Shown: positions 25,178 through 34,752 of the stretch, one piece after another
How the letters are laid out: each line of letters starts with the position of its first letter
Position numbering within the stretch: the stretch's first letter is position 1
NCBI RefSeq assembly: GCF_001280205.1
Contig: NZ_CP012573.1
Coordinates: forward strand, 1,798,001-1,862,000
Source: Clavibacter capsici
GTDB lineage: Bacteria > Actinomycetota > Actinomycetes > Actinomycetales > Microbacteriaceae
Length of the DNA: 64,000 bases
Reading direction: 5' to 3'
Position numbers and translations under genes: made by a program
Notes under the pieces: model-generated
Told to the model about the DNA's origin: nothing
What the model saw: the letters and a program-made list of their open reading frames with translations, nothing else
Databases searched by the model: none

Positions 25178-26388
25178 GACTGCTCCGCCCCGGCGTCGAT
25201 GAGGTCGAAGTAGGCGCCGGCGGTCTCCATGTCCTTGTCGCCGCGGCCGCTGAGGTTGATCAGGATGATCGACTCGGGGCCGAGCTCCTTGCCGAGCTCG
25301 AGCGCGCCGGCGAGGGCGTGCGCGGACTCGATGGCCGGGATGATGCCCTCGGTGCGGCTGAGGAGGCGGAGCGCGCTCATGGCCTGGTCGTCCGTGACGG
25401 GACGGTAGGTCGCGCGCCCGAGGTCCGAGAGCCAGGAGTGCTCCGGGCCGACGCCCGGGTAGTCGAGGCCCGCCGAGATGGAGTGCGAGTCGATGGTCTG
25501 GCCGTCCTCGTCCTGGAGGAGGTAGCTGCGCGCGCCGTGGAGCATGCCCGGGCGGCCCTTGGTGATGGTGGCCGCCGTGCGGGGGGTCTCCGCGCCGTCG
25601 CCGCCGGCCTCGAAGCCGTAGAGCGCCACGTCGGCGTCGTCGAGGAAGGCGTGGAAGATGCCGATGGCGTTGGATCCGCCGCCCACGCACGCGGCGACCG
25701 CGTCGGGCAGCCGGCCGGTGAGCGCCAGGACCTGCTCGCGCGCCTCCTCGCCGATGACCTTCTGCAGGTCGCGGACCATGGCCGGGAACGGGTGCGGGCC
25801 CGCGACCGTGCCGAAGACGTAGTTCGTGGTCTCGACGTTGGTGACCCAGTCGCGCATGGCGTCGTTGATGGCGTCCTTGAGCGTGCGGGAGCCCGAGCGG
25901 ACCGGGACGACCTCGGCGCCGAGCAGGCGCATCCGCGCGACGTTGAGGGCCTGCCGCTCGGTGTCGACCTCGCCCATGTAGATGACGCAGTCGAGCCCGA
26001 ACAGCGCGGCCGCGGTGGCGGTGGCGACGCCGTGCTGGCCCGCCCCCGTCTCGGCGATGATGCGCTTCTTGCCGATCTTCTTCGTGAGCAGGGCCTGGCC
26101 CAGCACGTTGTTGATCTTGTGCGAGCCGGTGTGGTTCAGGTCCTCGCGCTTGAGGATGATGCGCGCGCCACCGGCGTGCTCGGCGAACCGCGGCACCTCG
26201 GTGATGAGCGACGGCCGCCCGGTGTACGTGCGGTGCAGCTCCTGCAGCTCCTGGATGAAGGCCGGGTCGACCTTCAGCTCGTCCCACGCCTCCGACAGCT
26301 CGTCGAGCGCCGCGACGAGCGACTCGGGGACGTAGCGTCCCCCGAAGTCGCCGAAGTACGGGCCGGTCGCGCTGCGGAGGTCGGTCAT
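25174..26388 (-). CDS. trpB: Tryptophan synthase beta chain
   Basis: PLP enzyme that condenses indole with serine. 404 aa. The PLP lysine is in the conserved [13 protein letters not shown] block (~residues 92-104); [10 protein letters not shown] is the catalytic Glu region and GGGSNAIG the phosphate-binding loop. The ATG start overlaps the trpC stop by 4 bases, and its own stop overlaps trpA. Confidence 0.98.
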   Translation of the reverse strand: MTDLRSATGPYFGDFGGRYVPESLVAALDELSEAWDELKVDPAFIQELQELHRTYTGRPSLITEVPRFAEHAGGARIILKREDLNHTGSHKINNVLGQALLTKKIGKKRIIAETGAGQHGVATATAAALFGLDCVIYMGEVDTERQALNVARMRLLGAEVVPVRSGSRTLKDAINDAMRDWVTNVETTNYVFGTVAGPHPFPAMVRDLQKVIGEEAREQVLALTGRLPDAVAACVGGGSNAIGIFHAFLDDADVALYGFEAGGDGAETPRTAATITKGRPGMLHGARSYLLQDEDGQTIDSHSISAGLDYPGVGPEHSWLSDLGRATYRPVTDDQAMSALRLLSRTEGIIPAIESAHALAGALELGKELGPESIILINLSGRGDKDMETAGAYFDLIDAGAEQS

Positions 26389-27161
26389 GGGCGGATCTCC
26401 AGGAACTCGGTCAGGGTGCGGACGGGGTCGCCGGTGACGAGGGCCTCGCCCACGAGGACGACGTCCGCGCCGGAGCGGCGGTAGTGCGCCACGTCGTCGG
26501 CGGTCTTCACCGCGGACTCCGCGATGCGGATGACGCCGGACGGGATGGAGTCGGCCAGCGAGCCGAACAGGTCGCGGTCGAGCTCGAAGGTGGTGAGGTT
26601 GCGGGCGTTCACGCCGACGACCTGCGCGCCCAGGTCGAGCGCACGCGACACCTCCTCGGCGGAGTGGGTCTCGACGAGCGCGGTCATGCCGAGCTCGCCC
26701 ACGAGCGCGTGCAGCTCGACGAGCGTCCTCTGGTCGAGCGCGGCGACGATGAGCAGGACGAGGTCGGCGCCGGACGCGCGGGCCTCGAGCACCTGATACG
26801 CCTCGCCGATGAAGTCCTTGCGGAGCACGGGGATGGACACCGTGTCGCGGACCTGCTCGAGGTCCTGCAGCGAGCCGCCGAACTTGCGGCCCTCGGTGAG
26901 CACGCTGATGGCGCTGGCGCCGCCGGTCTCGTAGCGGGACGCGAGGAGCGCGGGGTCGGGGATCTCGGCGAGGGCGCCGCGCGAGGGGCTCGAGCGCTTG
27001 ACCTCGGCGATGATCTTGACGCGGTCGGCCGGCGCGAGCGCGCTCAGGACGTCGAGCGCGGCGGGCCGGGCGAGCGCCGCGGCCTCCACCTCGGCGAGCG
27101 GGCGGGTCTCGCGGCGGGTGGCCGCGTCCTCCAGGGCGCCGGCGAGCAGGTCGCCGAGCAT
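26385..27161 (-). CDS. trpC: Indole-3-glycerol phosphate synthase
   Basis: Ring-closing decarboxylation of the anthranilate-derived intermediate (CdRP) to indole-3-glycerol phosphate. 258 aa, monofunctional (no TrpF domain attached). [15 protein letters not shown] carries the catalytic Glu and Lys, PVLRKDFIG the second Lys, and VGVNARNL and IAESAV the phosphate site. The frame is open upstream, but the family N-terminus MLGDLLAGA starts at 27161, where the ATG shares one base with the stop of the small membrane protein gene. Confidence 0.96.
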   Translation of the reverse strand: MLGDLLAGALEDAATRRETRPLAEVEAAALARPAALDVLSALAPADRVKIIAEVKRSSPSRGALAEIPDPALLASRYETGGASAISVLTEGRKFGGSLQDLEQVRDTVSIPVLRKDFIGEAYQVLEARASGADLVLLIVAALDQRTLVELHALVGELGMTALVETHSAEEVSRALDLGAQVVGVNARNLTTFELDRDLFGSLADSIPSGVIRIAESAVKTADDVAHYRRSGADVVLVGEALVTGDPVRTLTEFLEIRP

Positions 27162-27397
27162 CAGGAGTGCGCCTTCGTGGGCGAGGTGCGGTGGCCGTCG
27201 ACGCCGAAGCCGAGCTTCTTCATGACGCCGCCGGTGATCCAGCCGAGGAGCACGACGACGGCGGAGATCCACACGACGGGCTCGATGGAGAAGCAGAAGG
27301 CGATGGTGCCGACCGTGAAGGCCACGAGCATGATGACGACAGCCGTCCAGGCCGCCGGCGAGTTGCCGTGGCCGGGTTCTGCGGACTCTGTGGACAT
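27161..27397 (-). CDS. Small membrane protein of the HGxxPAAW family
   Basis: 78 aa with two membrane segments (about 18-38 and 44-62). The family motif HGNSPAAW sits just before the first helix. Such proteins recur next to trpC in actinobacteria, but their function is unknown. The ATG at 27397 has AGGAG 6 bases upstream and defines the start inside a longer open frame. It sits between the Trp-associated membrane protein and trpC. TAGACT at 27435-27440 might be an internal -10 box. Confidence 0.85.
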   Translation of the reverse strand: MSTESAEPGHGNSPAAWTAVVIMLVAFTVGTIAFCFSIEPVVWISAVVVLLGWITGGVMKKLGFGVDGHRTSPTKAHS

Positions 27398-27438
27398 GCG
27401 TGCTCCTCGTGGGTCGTACGGACGGGAATGGGTCGAGT

Positions 27439-28152
27439 CTACCCGGCGGCGTCGGGGCGGCCGTCGGCCTGGGGACGGCCTGCGGCGGCGTCCGGGCGGC
27501 CCGGATCGTCGTCGAAGGGAGCCGGGTCGGCCGTCGCGTCGTCGGCGTCTCCGGCCTCCCGGCGCGTCGGATCCGCGCCGCCGCTCAGGCTGTCCCACGC
27601 GGCGACCGGGTCCTCGCGCGGGACGATGCGCACGGCCGGGGCGGCCTCGGGTGCGTCGTAGCGCGAGCGGCCGGTGGGCCAGCGCGGGCCGGTGACCGCG
27701 ACGAGGAGGCCCGTGAGCGCGGACGCGATGCCCGCGACGAGCGTGACGGGCCCCCAGGGCGTGGTGGTCCAGCTGACGACGAGGTCGGCGACGGGCGCGG
27801 ATCCGGCGACGCCCGTGACGGTGGTGACCGCGGCCTCGCCGGCCTGCACCGGGCCGACGACGGCGGTCAGCGCCGTGAGCGCCACCGTCAGGCCGATGAG
27901 CGCCTGGAGCACCCCGAGCACGACGCGGAGCGCACGGCCCGCGATGGCGAGCGCGCCGGCGAGGGCGAGGCTGGAGAGCGCGAGCGCGCTGAGCGCGGGC
28001 GCGGCGACCTCGCCGGCGACCGGCACGAGCGCGGGCGCCTGGCCGCCGATGCGGAGCGTCGACCAGTCCTGCGACCAGCCGAGGAACGTCGCCGCGCTCG
28101 TGGCGAGCACGAGCAGGAGGGCGAGGGACTTCGTGCGGCGGGTGACGCGCAT
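27439..28152 (-). CDS. Trp-operon-associated conserved membrane protein (TIGR02234 type)
   Basis: 237 aa. Four hydrophobic segments are visible (about 9-27, 50-72, 77-97 and 135-155), followed by an 80-residue hydrophilic C-terminal tail rich in D, P and A. Proteins of this shape lie between trpE and trpC across actinobacteria. A role in tryptophan or anthranilate transport is often guessed but unproven. The ATG at 28152 shares one base with the trpE stop (TGATG). Confidence 0.82.
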   Translation of the reverse strand: MRVTRRTKSLALLLVLATSAATFLGWSQDWSTLRIGGQAPALVPVAGEVAAPALSALALSSLALAGALAIAGRALRVVLGVLQALIGLTVALTALTAVVGPVQAGEAAVTTVTGVAGSAPVADLVVSWTTTPWGPVTLVAGIASALTGLLVAVTGPRWPTGRSRYDAPEAAPAVRIVPREDPVAAWDSLSGGADPTRREAGDADDATADPAPFDDDPGRPDAAAGRPQADGRPDAAG

Positions 28153-29702
28153 CAGCGCACGCGCCGCATGGCCTCGGCGACCGCGACGGCGCGCAGCGGC
28201 GCGGCGGCCTTGTTCTGCGACTCGAGGTACTCGGCGTCGGGGTCGGAGTCGGCGACCATCCCGCCGCCGGCCTGCACGTGCGCGACGCCGCCCACGATGG
28301 TGGCGGTGCGGATCGCGATGGCGAGGTCCGCGTCGCCCGCGAAGTCGAAGTAGCCGACCACTCCCCCGTAGACGCCGCGCTGCGCGGGCTCGAGCTCGTC
28401 GATGATCTGCAGCGCGCGCGGCTTGGGCGCGCCCGACAGCGTGCCGGCCGGGAACGTGGCGCGGAAGACGTCGATGCTCGAGACGCCGGGGCGGAGCGTG
28501 CCCTCGACCGAGCTCACGAGGTGCATGATGTGGCTGAACCGCTCGACCCGCATGAACTCCGTGACCTCGACGGATCCCGGGGCGCACGCCTTCAGCATGT
28601 CGTTGCGGGCGAGGTCCACCAGCATGAGGTGCTCGGCGCGCTCCTTCGGGTCCGCGAGCAGCGACTCCTCGTGCGCGAGGTCCTCCTCGGTGGTGCGGCC
28701 GCGGGGCCGGGATCCGGCGATGGGGTGCATGTAGACGTGGTCGTCGGTGACCGTGACGAGCGCCTCGGGCGACGAGCCGACGATCGAGTAGGGCGTGCCG
28801 TCCGCGTCCTCGAGCGTGAGCAGGTACATGTACGGGCTCGGGTTGAGCACGCGGAGGATGCGGTAGACGTCGATCGGGTCGGCCGTTGTCGGCTGGTCGA
28901 AGCGCTGCGAGACGACGACCTGGAAGACGTCGCCCTCGTGGATGTGGTGCTTGCTGCGCGCGATGGCCTCGTGGAAGTCGGCGGGCTGGGTGCGGAGCGT
29001 CGCCGACGGCTGGGCCTGGAGGTCGACCTCGGCGAGGAAGGTCTCCGACGGGCGCGCGAGGTCGGCCTGCATGCGGTCGAGGCGCGCCTGCGCGTCCGCC
29101 CACATGGCGTCCTCGTCGTCCACGCCGTCGTTGAGCGCGGTCGCGACGAGCGTGACCGTGCCGCGACGGTGGTCCAGCACCGCCAGCTCGGACACGAAGC
29201 TCAGGGCCTGGCCGGGCACGGGGACCTCGGCCGGCGGGCGGTCGGGCAGGCGCTCGATCTGGCGCACGGCCTCCCAGCCGATGAACCCCACGAGGCCTCC
29301 GGTGAGGGGCGGGAGGCCGGGGATGCGCGGCGTCTCCCAGCGCGCGTAGAGCGCGGCGAGGGCGGCCAGCGGGCCGTCGGGCGCGTCGTCGCCGAGGGCA
29401 CGCCGGGCGTCGATGCCGTAGTCGAGCCAGCGGGCCTCGTCGCCCTGCTGGGTGAGGACGCCGAAGGACGAGACGCCCACGAAGGAGAAGCGGGTCCAGA
29501 TGCCGCCCTGGCCGGCCGACTCGAGCAGGAAGCTGCCCGGGCGTCCCGCGGTGAGCTTGCGGTGCACGCCGACCGGCGTCTCGCCGTCCGCGAAGACCTC
29601 GCGGAGGACGGGGATCACGCGGTGGTCGGCGGCGAGGGCAAGGAAGGCCTCGCGCGTGGTGGTGCCGGGGGCGGAGGCGGCGGGGCGGGGGGACGCGGTC
29701 AT
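28152..29702 (-). CDS. trpE: Anthranilate synthase component I
   Basis: Converts chorismate and ammonia to anthranilate; 516 aa. Conserved chorismate-site blocks are [32 protein letters not shown] and [10 protein letters not shown]. The feedback motif LLES appears early ([10 protein letters not shown]), consistent with tryptophan inhibition. No TrpG amidotransferase is fused or adjacent, so it must come from elsewhere. The ATG at 29702 overlaps the hisI stop by 4 bases, locking the his and trp genes into one transcript. Confidence 0.95.
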   Translation of the reverse strand: MTASPRPAASAPGTTTREAFLALAADHRVIPVLREVFADGETPVGVHRKLTAGRPGSFLLESAGQGGIWTRFSFVGVSSFGVLTQQGDEARWLDYGIDARRALGDDAPDGPLAALAALYARWETPRIPGLPPLTGGLVGFIGWEAVRQIERLPDRPPAEVPVPGQALSFVSELAVLDHRRGTVTLVATALNDGVDDEDAMWADAQARLDRMQADLARPSETFLAEVDLQAQPSATLRTQPADFHEAIARSKHHIHEGDVFQVVVSQRFDQPTTADPIDVYRILRVLNPSPYMYLLTLEDADGTPYSIVGSSPEALVTVTDDHVYMHPIAGSRPRGRTTEEDLAHEESLLADPKERAEHLMLVDLARNDMLKACAPGSVEVTEFMRVERFSHIMHLVSSVEGTLRPGVSSIDVFRATFPAGTLSGAPKPRALQIIDELEPAQRGVYGGVVGYFDFAGDADLAIAIRTATIVGGVAHVQAGGGMVADSDPDAEYLESQNKAAAPLRAVAVAEAMRRVR

Positions 29703-30097
29703 GCGGTGGGCCCTTCGTCGGCGGCGGGGCGCGCGGCCTGGACGGGGTGGAGGTGGTCGGCGTCGAAGCACGTGCGCGTGCCGGTGTGGCAGGCCACTCC
29801 TACCTGGTCGACCTGGACGAGGACCGTGTCGCCGTCGCAGTCGAGCGCCGCGTCGCGCACGTACTGGGCGTGCCCGGAGGTGTCGCCCTTCCTCCAGTAC
29901 TCGCTGCGGGAGCGGGACCAGAAGGTGACCCGGCCGCTGGTGAGCGTGCGGCGGAGCGCCTCGCGGTCCATGTAGCCGAGCATCAGCACCTCGCGCGTGT
30001 CGTGCTGCTGGATCACGGCGGGCAGCAGCCCGTCGTCGGCGAAGGAGGCGCGGGCGAGGATGCCGTCCACGTCGGGGAGGGCGACGGAGCCGCTCAT
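29699..30097 (-). CDS. hisI: Phosphoribosyl-AMP cyclohydrolase
   Basis: Opens the purine ring of PR-AMP in histidine synthesis; 132 aa, monofunctional (HisE is separate). Conserved [13 protein letters not shown], the substrate loop [20 protein letters not shown], metal ligands in DCDGDTVLV and a C-terminal Cys in [12 protein letters not shown]. The ATG at 30097 overlaps hisF by 4 bases. Confidence 0.96.
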   Translation of the reverse strand: MSGSVALPDVDGILARASFADDGLLPAVIQQHDTREVLMLGYMDREALRRTLTSGRVTFWSRSRSEYWRKGDTSGHAQYVRDAALDCDGDTVLVQVDQVGVACHTGTRTCFDADHLHPVQAARPAADEGPTA

Positions 30098-30885
30098 CGT
30101 CGGACCACCTGACCGGCGTCCTGGAGGGCGCCCTTGACGTCGCCGATCGTGAACCGGCGGGAGTGGAAGACGCTCGCGGCGAGCACGGCGTCGGCGCCGG
30201 CCTCGATCGCGGGCGCGAAGTGGTCGAGCTCGCCCGCGCCGCCCGAGGCGATGACGGGCACGCGGCTCGCGGCGCGCATGGCGGCGACGAGCTCGAGGTC
30301 GAAGCCGTCGCGCGTGCCGTCGGCGTCGATGGAGTTGACGAGCAGCTCGCCCGCGCCGCGCTCGACGGCCTCGCGGGCCCAGGCGACGGCGTCGATGGTG
30401 GTGCGCGTGCGGCCGCCGTGCGTGGTGACGACGAAGCCGGACTCGGTGTCGCCGCGCGTCACGTCGAGCGAGAGGACGCAGACCTGCGCGCCGAACCGGT
30501 CCGCGATCTCGCCCACGAGATCCGGCCGCGCGATGGCCGCGCTGTTCACGCCGATCTTGTCGGCGCCGCTCGCGAGGAGGCGCGCCACGTCGTCGGCGCT
30601 CCGCACTCCCCCGCCGACCGTGAGCGGGATGAAGACCTGCTCGGCGGTGGCGCTCACGACGTCGTACATGGTCGAGCGGTCCTCGACCGTGGCGGTGACG
30701 TCGAGGAAGGTGAGCTCGTCGGCGCCCTGCTCGTAGTAGAGGCGCGCGAGCTCGACGGGGTCGCCCGCGTCGCGGAGGTCGAGGAAGTTGACGCCCTTGA
30801 CGACGCGGCCGGCGGCCACGTCGAGGCAGGGGATGACGCGGACCGCGAGCTCGGCGGCGGGGCGGTCCGAGGCGGGGGCGGCCAC
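30094..30885 (-). CDS. hisF: Imidazole glycerol phosphate synthase subunit HisF
   Basis: Cyclase half of the glutamine-dependent enzyme joining the histidine and purine pathways; 263-aa TIM barrel. The catalytic Asp pair lies in [19 protein letters not shown] and [13 protein letters not shown], and phosphate loops are in TVGGGVRS and ASGGAG. The GTG start is at 30885, two bases after the hisG stop. The partner hisH is not in this window. Confidence 0.97.
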   Translation of the reverse strand: MAAPASDRPAAELAVRVIPCLDVAAGRVVKGVNFLDLRDAGDPVELARLYYEQGADELTFLDVTATVEDRSTMYDVVSATAEQVFIPLTVGGGVRSADDVARLLASGADKIGVNSAAIARPDLVGEIADRFGAQVCVLSLDVTRGDTESGFVVTTHGGRTRTTIDAVAWAREAVERGAGELLVNSIDADGTRDGFDLELVAAMRAASRVPVIASGGAGELDHFAPAIEAGADAVLAASVFHSRRFTIGDVKGALQDAGQVVRR

Positions 30886-30887
30886 GG

Positions 30888-31727
30888 TCAGATCCTGGCG
30901 GCGTGGATCGGGCTGACGAGGATGGCGCGCGCGCCCACCTCGTGCAGGCGGTCCATGATCTGGTTCGTGTCGTCGCGCGGCACCATCGAGCGCACGGCGA
31001 CCCAGGCGGGGTCCTGCAGCGGCGAGATGGTGGGCGACTCGATGCCGGGCGTGATGGCCGTGGCCGCGTCGAGCAGGTCGAGCGGCACGTCGTAGTCCAT
31101 GAGCACGTAGCGGCGCGCGACGAGCACGCCCTCGAGGCGGCGGAGGAGCGTGGCGGCGCCCGCCTTCTCCTCGGCGCCCGAGATGAGGACCGCGGTGGAG
31201 CGGAGGATCACGGGGCCGAAGATCTCGAGCCCGGCCTTGCGGAGCGTGGTGCCGGTCTCGACCACGTCGGCGATCGCGTCGGCGACGCCGAGCTGGATGG
31301 CGGACTCGACCGCGCCGTCGAGGCGGATGAGCTGCGCCTCGACGCCGTGCTCGCGGAGGAAGCCGCCGACGAGGACGGGGTAGCTGGTGGCGATGCGGAC
31401 CCCCGCGAGGTCCGCGAGGTCCGCGAAGCGGCCGACGGGGCCGGCGAAGCGGAACGTGGATCCCGCGAAGCCGAGCTCCGCGGTCTCGGCGGCCTCGGAC
31501 GCGGAGTCGATGAGGAGGTCGCGCCCGGTGATGCCGACGTCGAGCGCGCCGGATCCGACGTAGGTGGCGATGTCGCGCGGGCGGAGGTAGAAGAACTCGA
31601 CGTCGTTGCGGGCGTCGAGGACGTAGAGCTCCTTCGGGTCGCGGCGGCCGGCGTACCCGGCCTCCGCGAGCATCTGGGCGGCGGTCTCGGCGAGCGAGCC
31701 CTTGTTGGGCACGGCGACACGGAGCAT
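30888..31727 (-). CDS. hisG: ATP phosphoribosyltransferase, long form
   Basis: First and regulated step of histidine synthesis. 279 aa, the HisG-L type with a C-terminal ACT-like histidine-sensing domain (after about residue 210), so no HisZ is needed. Catalytic core [19 protein letters not shown] and the PRPP loop [14 protein letters not shown] are visible. The ATG at 31727 has GGAAGAAG about 9 bases upstream; a GTG three codons earlier is too close to that site. Confidence 0.96.
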   Translation of the reverse strand: MLRVAVPNKGSLAETAAQMLAEAGYAGRRDPKELYVLDARNDVEFFYLRPRDIATYVGSGALDVGITGRDLLIDSASEAAETAELGFAGSTFRFAGPVGRFADLADLAGVRIATSYPVLVGGFLREHGVEAQLIRLDGAVESAIQLGVADAIADVVETGTTLRKAGLEIFGPVILRSTAVLISGAEEKAGAATLLRRLEGVLVARRYVLMDYDVPLDLLDAATAITPGIESPTISPLQDPAWVAVRSMVPRDDTNQIMDRLHEVGARAILVSPIHAARI

Positions 31728-31773
31728 GGGGATCACTTCTTCCGGGGAGGGGGTCGACGGGTGACGGGGCGCG

Positions 31774-32037
31774 TCACAGATGTCGGCCGACGTCCTCCAG
31801 GGTGAGGCCGCGCGCGATCATCATGACCTGCACGTGGTACAGCAGCTGCGAGATCTCCTCGGCGGCGCGGTCGTCGGACTCGTGCTCGGCGGCCATCCAG
31901 ACCTCGGCGGCCTCCTCGACGACCTTCTTGCCGATCGCGTGCACGCCGCCGTCGAGCTCGCGGACGGTGCCGGACCCCTCGGGCCGCTCGGCGGCGATGC
32001 GGGTGAGCTCGCCGAACAGGTCATCGAAGGTCTTCAC
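31774..32037 (-). CDS. hisE: Phosphoribosyl-ATP pyrophosphatase
   Basis: Second step of histidine synthesis. 87-aa MazG-like all-alpha protein; [18 protein letters not shown] carries the Mg-binding acidic residues. The start is GTG at 32037. It is the first gene of the his-trp transcript: TACCCT lies 7 bases before the GTG, while GGAG also sits 4 bases before it, so either leaderless or leadered translation is possible. Confidence 0.93.
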
Positions 32038-32044
32038 GTGCTCC

Positions 32045-32050
32045 AGGGTA
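32045..32050 (-). promoter_or_regulatory. TACCCT -10 box of the his-trp operon
   Basis: The minus strand reads TACCCT-GGAGCAC-GTG with a 7-base spacer. It is the only promoter-like element between the FKBP terminator and hisE, so it probably drives all ten his-trp genes. No leader peptide or attenuator fits in the space. Confidence 0.45.
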
Positions 32051-32080
32051 CAGGCGTCCCGGGCGCCCGCCGGACGACGA

Positions 32081-32115
32081 CGGGAGGCTGGGAGCGCGAT
32101 GCTCCCGGCCTCCCG
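32081..32115 (-). terminator. Strong terminator downstream of the FKBP gene
   Basis: Arms at 32081-32095 and 32101-32115 form a 15-bp stem (one G-U pair) with a 5-base loop. It closes the long co-directional run from pyrR to FKBP and insulates the his-trp promoter. Confidence 0.85.
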
Positions 32116-32147
32116 GTGGTGGTGCCGCTGCTGCGGCGGGCGGGTCG

Positions 32148-32516
32148 CTAGCCGACGCCCTGCAGGTCGATCACGAAGATCAGGGTGCGGCCGGAGAGGC
32201 GGTGGCCGCCGCCCGCGGGGCCGTAGGCGAGCTCCGGCGGCACGACGAGCTGGCGGCGTCCGCCGACCTTCATGCCGGGGATGCCCTGCTGCCAGCCGGC
32301 GATGAGGCTGCGGAGGGGGAAGCGCACGGACTGGCCGCGGCTCCACGAGGAGTCGAACTCCTCGCCGGACTCGAAGTCGACGCCGAGGTAGTGCACGTCG
32401 ACCGTGTCGCCGGGCTGGGCCTCGGGGCCGTCGCCCACGGTGATGTCGGAGATGGTGAGCTCTGCGGGGGCCGGGCCGTCGACGGGCTCGACCTCGGGCT
32501 TGGTGGTGTCGGTCAT
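32148..32516 (-). CDS. FKBP-type peptidyl-prolyl isomerase
   Basis: Folding helper that isomerises Xaa-Pro bonds. 122 aa, one FKBP domain: [18 protein letters not shown], then the active-site [31 protein letters not shown] and the C-terminal [10 protein letters not shown]. No signal peptide or lipobox, so it should be cytoplasmic. The ATG at 32516 is preferred over a TTG four codons upstream. It is the last gene before the terminator, 34 bases after rpe. Confidence 0.94.
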   Translation of the reverse strand: MTDTTKPEVEPVDGPAPAELTISDITVGDGPEAQPGDTVDVHYLGVDFESGEEFDSSWSRGQSVRFPLRSLIAGWQQGIPGMKVGGRRQLVVPPELAYGPAGGGHRLSGRTLIFVIDLQGVG

Positions 32517-32550
32517 GGATCCAGTCAAGCAGATCCGCGCCGGGCCCCCG

Positions 32551-33219
32551 TCAGTGCGCGTGGGTGTGCGCCTCGGCCGCGCGGCGCAGCTCGGCGATGG
32601 CAGCCTCGGGGTCGCCGCCGCGGAAGACGCCGGATCCGGAGACGAACGTGTCGGCGCCGGCCTCGGCCGCGCGGCCGATGGTCTCGACGTCTATGCCGCC
32701 GTCGACCTGGAGCCACACGTCGTGGCCCGACTCGCGGAGGCGGGAGCGGAGGGCGCGGAGCTTCGGCATGGTCTCGGGCATGAAGGACTGGCCGCCGAAG
32801 CCGGGCTCGACCGTCATCACGAGCACCTGATCGAACTCGGGGAGCAGGTCGAGGTAGTCGTCCACCGGCGTGCCGGGCTTCAGCGCGATCCCGGCGCGCG
32901 CGCCGATCTCGCGGAGGCGCCGGGCCAGCGCGACGGGCTCCCGCGTGGCCTCGGCGTGGAAGGTGACGCTCGCGGCGCCCGCCTCCGCGTAGCCGGGGGC
33001 CCAGCGGTCGACGTCGTCGATCATCAGGTGGATGTCGAGCGGGACCGGGGTCACCTCCTGGAGCCGCTGCACCATCGGCAGGCCGAACGTGAGGTTCGGC
33101 ACGAAGTGGTTGTCCATGATGTCGACGTGCACGAGGTCGGCGGTGGCGAGGCGCTGGATCTCGCGCTCCAGGTTCGCGAAGTCGGCGGACAGGATGCTCG
33201 GTTCGATGCGGACGGGCAT
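32551..33219 (-). CDS. rpe: Ribulose-phosphate 3-epimerase
   Basis: Interconverts ribulose-5-P and xylulose-5-P in the pentose phosphate and ribulose monophosphate routes. 222-aa TIM barrel. Metal and catalytic residues are in PSILSADFANLE, VHVDIMDNHFVPN, DIHLMIDD, MTVEPGFGGQSF and QVDGGID. Three His residues end the protein (HTHAH). The ATG at 33219 lies 7 bases after TAGGGT, whose TAG is the rsmB stop, so it may have its own leaderless promoter in addition to read-through. Confidence 0.96.
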   Translation of the reverse strand: MPVRIEPSILSADFANLEREIQRLATADLVHVDIMDNHFVPNLTFGLPMVQRLQEVTPVPLDIHLMIDDVDRWAPGYAEAGAASVTFHAEATREPVALARRLREIGARAGIALKPGTPVDDYLDLLPEFDQVLVMTVEPGFGGQSFMPETMPKLRALRSRLRESGHDVWLQVDGGIDVETIGRAAEAGADTFVSGSGVFRGGDPEAAIAELRRAAEAHTHAH

Positions 33220-33226
33220 GCTCCCG

Positions 33227-33232
33227 ACCCTA
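33227..33232 (-). promoter_or_regulatory. Possible TAGGGT -10 box of rpe
   Basis: The minus strand reads TAGGGT-CGGGAGC-ATG. The TAG is also the rsmB stop codon, so half of the match is forced by coding. It resembles the uvrB arrangement (TAGACT-CGGGAGC-ATG) but lacks an upstream element. Confidence 0.3.
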
Positions 33233-34711
33233 CCGGCGGGTCAGCAGGGCGATGAACATGGCGTCCGTGCCGTGCCGGTGCGGCCAGAGCTGCACGCTGG
33301 ATCCGCGGGTCGCGGCGTCGGGGTCGGCGTCCGGCAGCTCGAGGTCGCCGTCGGCCACCTCCTGCAGCACCGCGCGCGTGTCGAGCGCGGTCACGTCGGG
33401 GTGGCGCTGCAGCGCGGCCTGCACGATGGCGCGGGTTTCGGCGAGGTGCGGCGAGCACGTGACGTAGGCGAGGATCCCGCCGGGCGCCAGCGCGCCGATC
33501 GCCGAGTCGACGAGGCCGGCCTGGAGCGCGCCGAGGCCCGCGACGTCGCGCGGGGTCTTCCGCCAGCGCGCCTCCGGTCGGCGGCGGAGGGCGCCGAGGC
33601 CGCTGCACGGGGCGTCGAGGAGGATCCGGTCGAAGGCGCCCGGGTGCTCCTCCCCCACGGTCGTGCCGTCGGCCTCCCACACCTCGGTGTCGCCGGGGAC
33701 GGCGCGCAGGGCGTCGCGGACGAGGCCGGCGCGCGCGGGGACGAGCTCGTTGGCGGTGAGCAGGGCGCCGGAGCGGCCGGCCTCCGCGGCGAGGAGCGCG
33801 GCCTTGCCGCCGGGACCCGCGCAGAGGTCGAGCCAGCGCTCGCCGGGGGTGACGGCGCGGGCGCGGCTGAGCGCGAGGGCGGCGAGCTGGGAGCCCTCGT
33901 CCTGCACGCGGACGCGGCCCTCGGCGACGCCGGGCGCGTCCATGGGGTCGCCGCCCTCGAGGTACGCCCCGACGGGCGAGAACGCCGCGGGCTGCTCGCC
34001 GGTCTCCTCGACGGTCGCGAGGCCGGGGAGCGCGACGAGGCTGACGGCGGGCGCGGCGTTGTCGGCGCGCAGCAGGTCCTCGAGCTCGTCGGCGCGGCCC
34101 TCGCGGGCGAGCGCCTGGCGGAGCGCGCGGAGCACCCAGAGCGGGTGCGAGTGCTCGAGGGCGAGCCGCTCGTCGTCGCTCGCGGCGCCGTCGAGCACGC
34201 GCTGCCGCCACTCGTCGGGCTCCGAGCGGGTGATCGTGCGGAGGACGCCGTTGACGAAGCCGGTGGCGGAGCGGGACCCGACCGCGCGCGCCATGTCGAC
34301 GCCCTCGTTCACGGCCGCGTGGGTGGCCACGCGCATGCTGAGGAGCTGGTGCACGGACAGGCGCAGCACGTCGAGGATGGGCGCGTCGATCGCCGTCACC
34401 GGGCGGCCGGCGGCCAGCTCGATGACGCGGTCGTAGTAGCCGGACATGCGCAGGGTGCCGTAGGCGAGCTCCGTGGCGAGGGCCGCGTCCTGCGCGCTGA
34501 GGGCGGCGCGGCGGATCCTGACGGGCAGCAGCAGGTTCGCGTACGCGTCGGACTCGCGGACGGCGCTCACGACCTCGTACGCGACGCGACGCGCGGGGCT
34601 GACCGTGGTGGGGCCGCCCACGTCGGGGCGGTCGTCGGGACGGCGGCGGCCGCCTCCCGCGGGGCGGCGTCCGCCCGGTCGGCGGGCAGGGGATCCGGTG
34701 CTGTCGCTCAT
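33230..34711 (-). CDS. rsmB: 16S rRNA (cytosine-C5)-methyltransferase RsmB/Fmu
   Basis: SAM-dependent methyltransferase predicted to act on C967-equivalent of 16S rRNA. 493 aa. An R/G/P-rich N-terminal tail (1-35) precedes a NusB-like RNA-binding domain (~38-170). The methyltransferase domain has motif I DLCAGPGGKAALLA, motif IV LLDAPCSGLGALRRRPEARWRKTP and motif VI YVTCSPHLAET, with both catalytic Cys residues present. The ATG at 34711 overlaps the stop of a 14-codon ORF by 4 bases. Confidence 0.95.
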   Translation of the reverse strand: MSDSTGSPARRPGGRRPAGGGRRRPDDRPDVGGPTTVSPARRVAYEVVSAVRESDAYANLLLPVRIRRAALSAQDAALATELAYGTLRMSGYYDRVIELAAGRPVTAIDAPILDVLRLSVHQLLSMRVATHAAVNEGVDMARAVGSRSATGFVNGVLRTITRSEPDEWRQRVLDGAASDDERLALEHSHPLWVLRALRQALAREGRADELEDLLRADNAAPAVSLVALPGLATVEETGEQPAAFSPVGAYLEGGDPMDAPGVAEGRVRVQDEGSQLAALALSRARAVTPGERWLDLCAGPGGKAALLAAEAGRSGALLTANELVPARAGLVRDALRAVPGDTEVWEADGTTVGEEHPGAFDRILLDAPCSGLGALRRRPEARWRKTPRDVAGLGALQAGLVDSAIGALAPGGILAYVTCSPHLAETRAIVQAALQRHPDVTALDTRAVLQEVADGDLELPDADPDAATRGSSVQLWPHRHGTDAMFIALLTRR

Positions 34712-34752
34712 CGTGCGCTGACGTCCTTCGTCGTGGCCGTGCTCTCGCTCAT
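34708..34752 (-). CDS. 14-codon ORF bridging fmt and rsmB (speculative)
   Basis: Reads MSESTATTKDVSAR and stops. Its ATG overlaps the fmt stop (ATGA, 34749-34752) and its stop overlaps the rsmB ATG (ATGA, 34708-34711). The block is one unit of a 41-base tandem duplication: the rsmB start region ATGAGCGACAGCAC recurs as ATGAGCGAGAGCAC. It may pass ribosomes from fmt to rsmB or be a harmless duplication. No homology can be judged at this length. Confidence 0.3.
   Translation of the reverse strand: MSESTATTKDVSAR

Noticed and set aside
32038-32080. T-box, leader peptide or attenuator for the his-trp operon
   Set aside because: The space between the FKBP terminator and hisE is about 43 bases and holds the -10 box almost at the start codon. 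No His- or Trp-rich mini-ORF is present.
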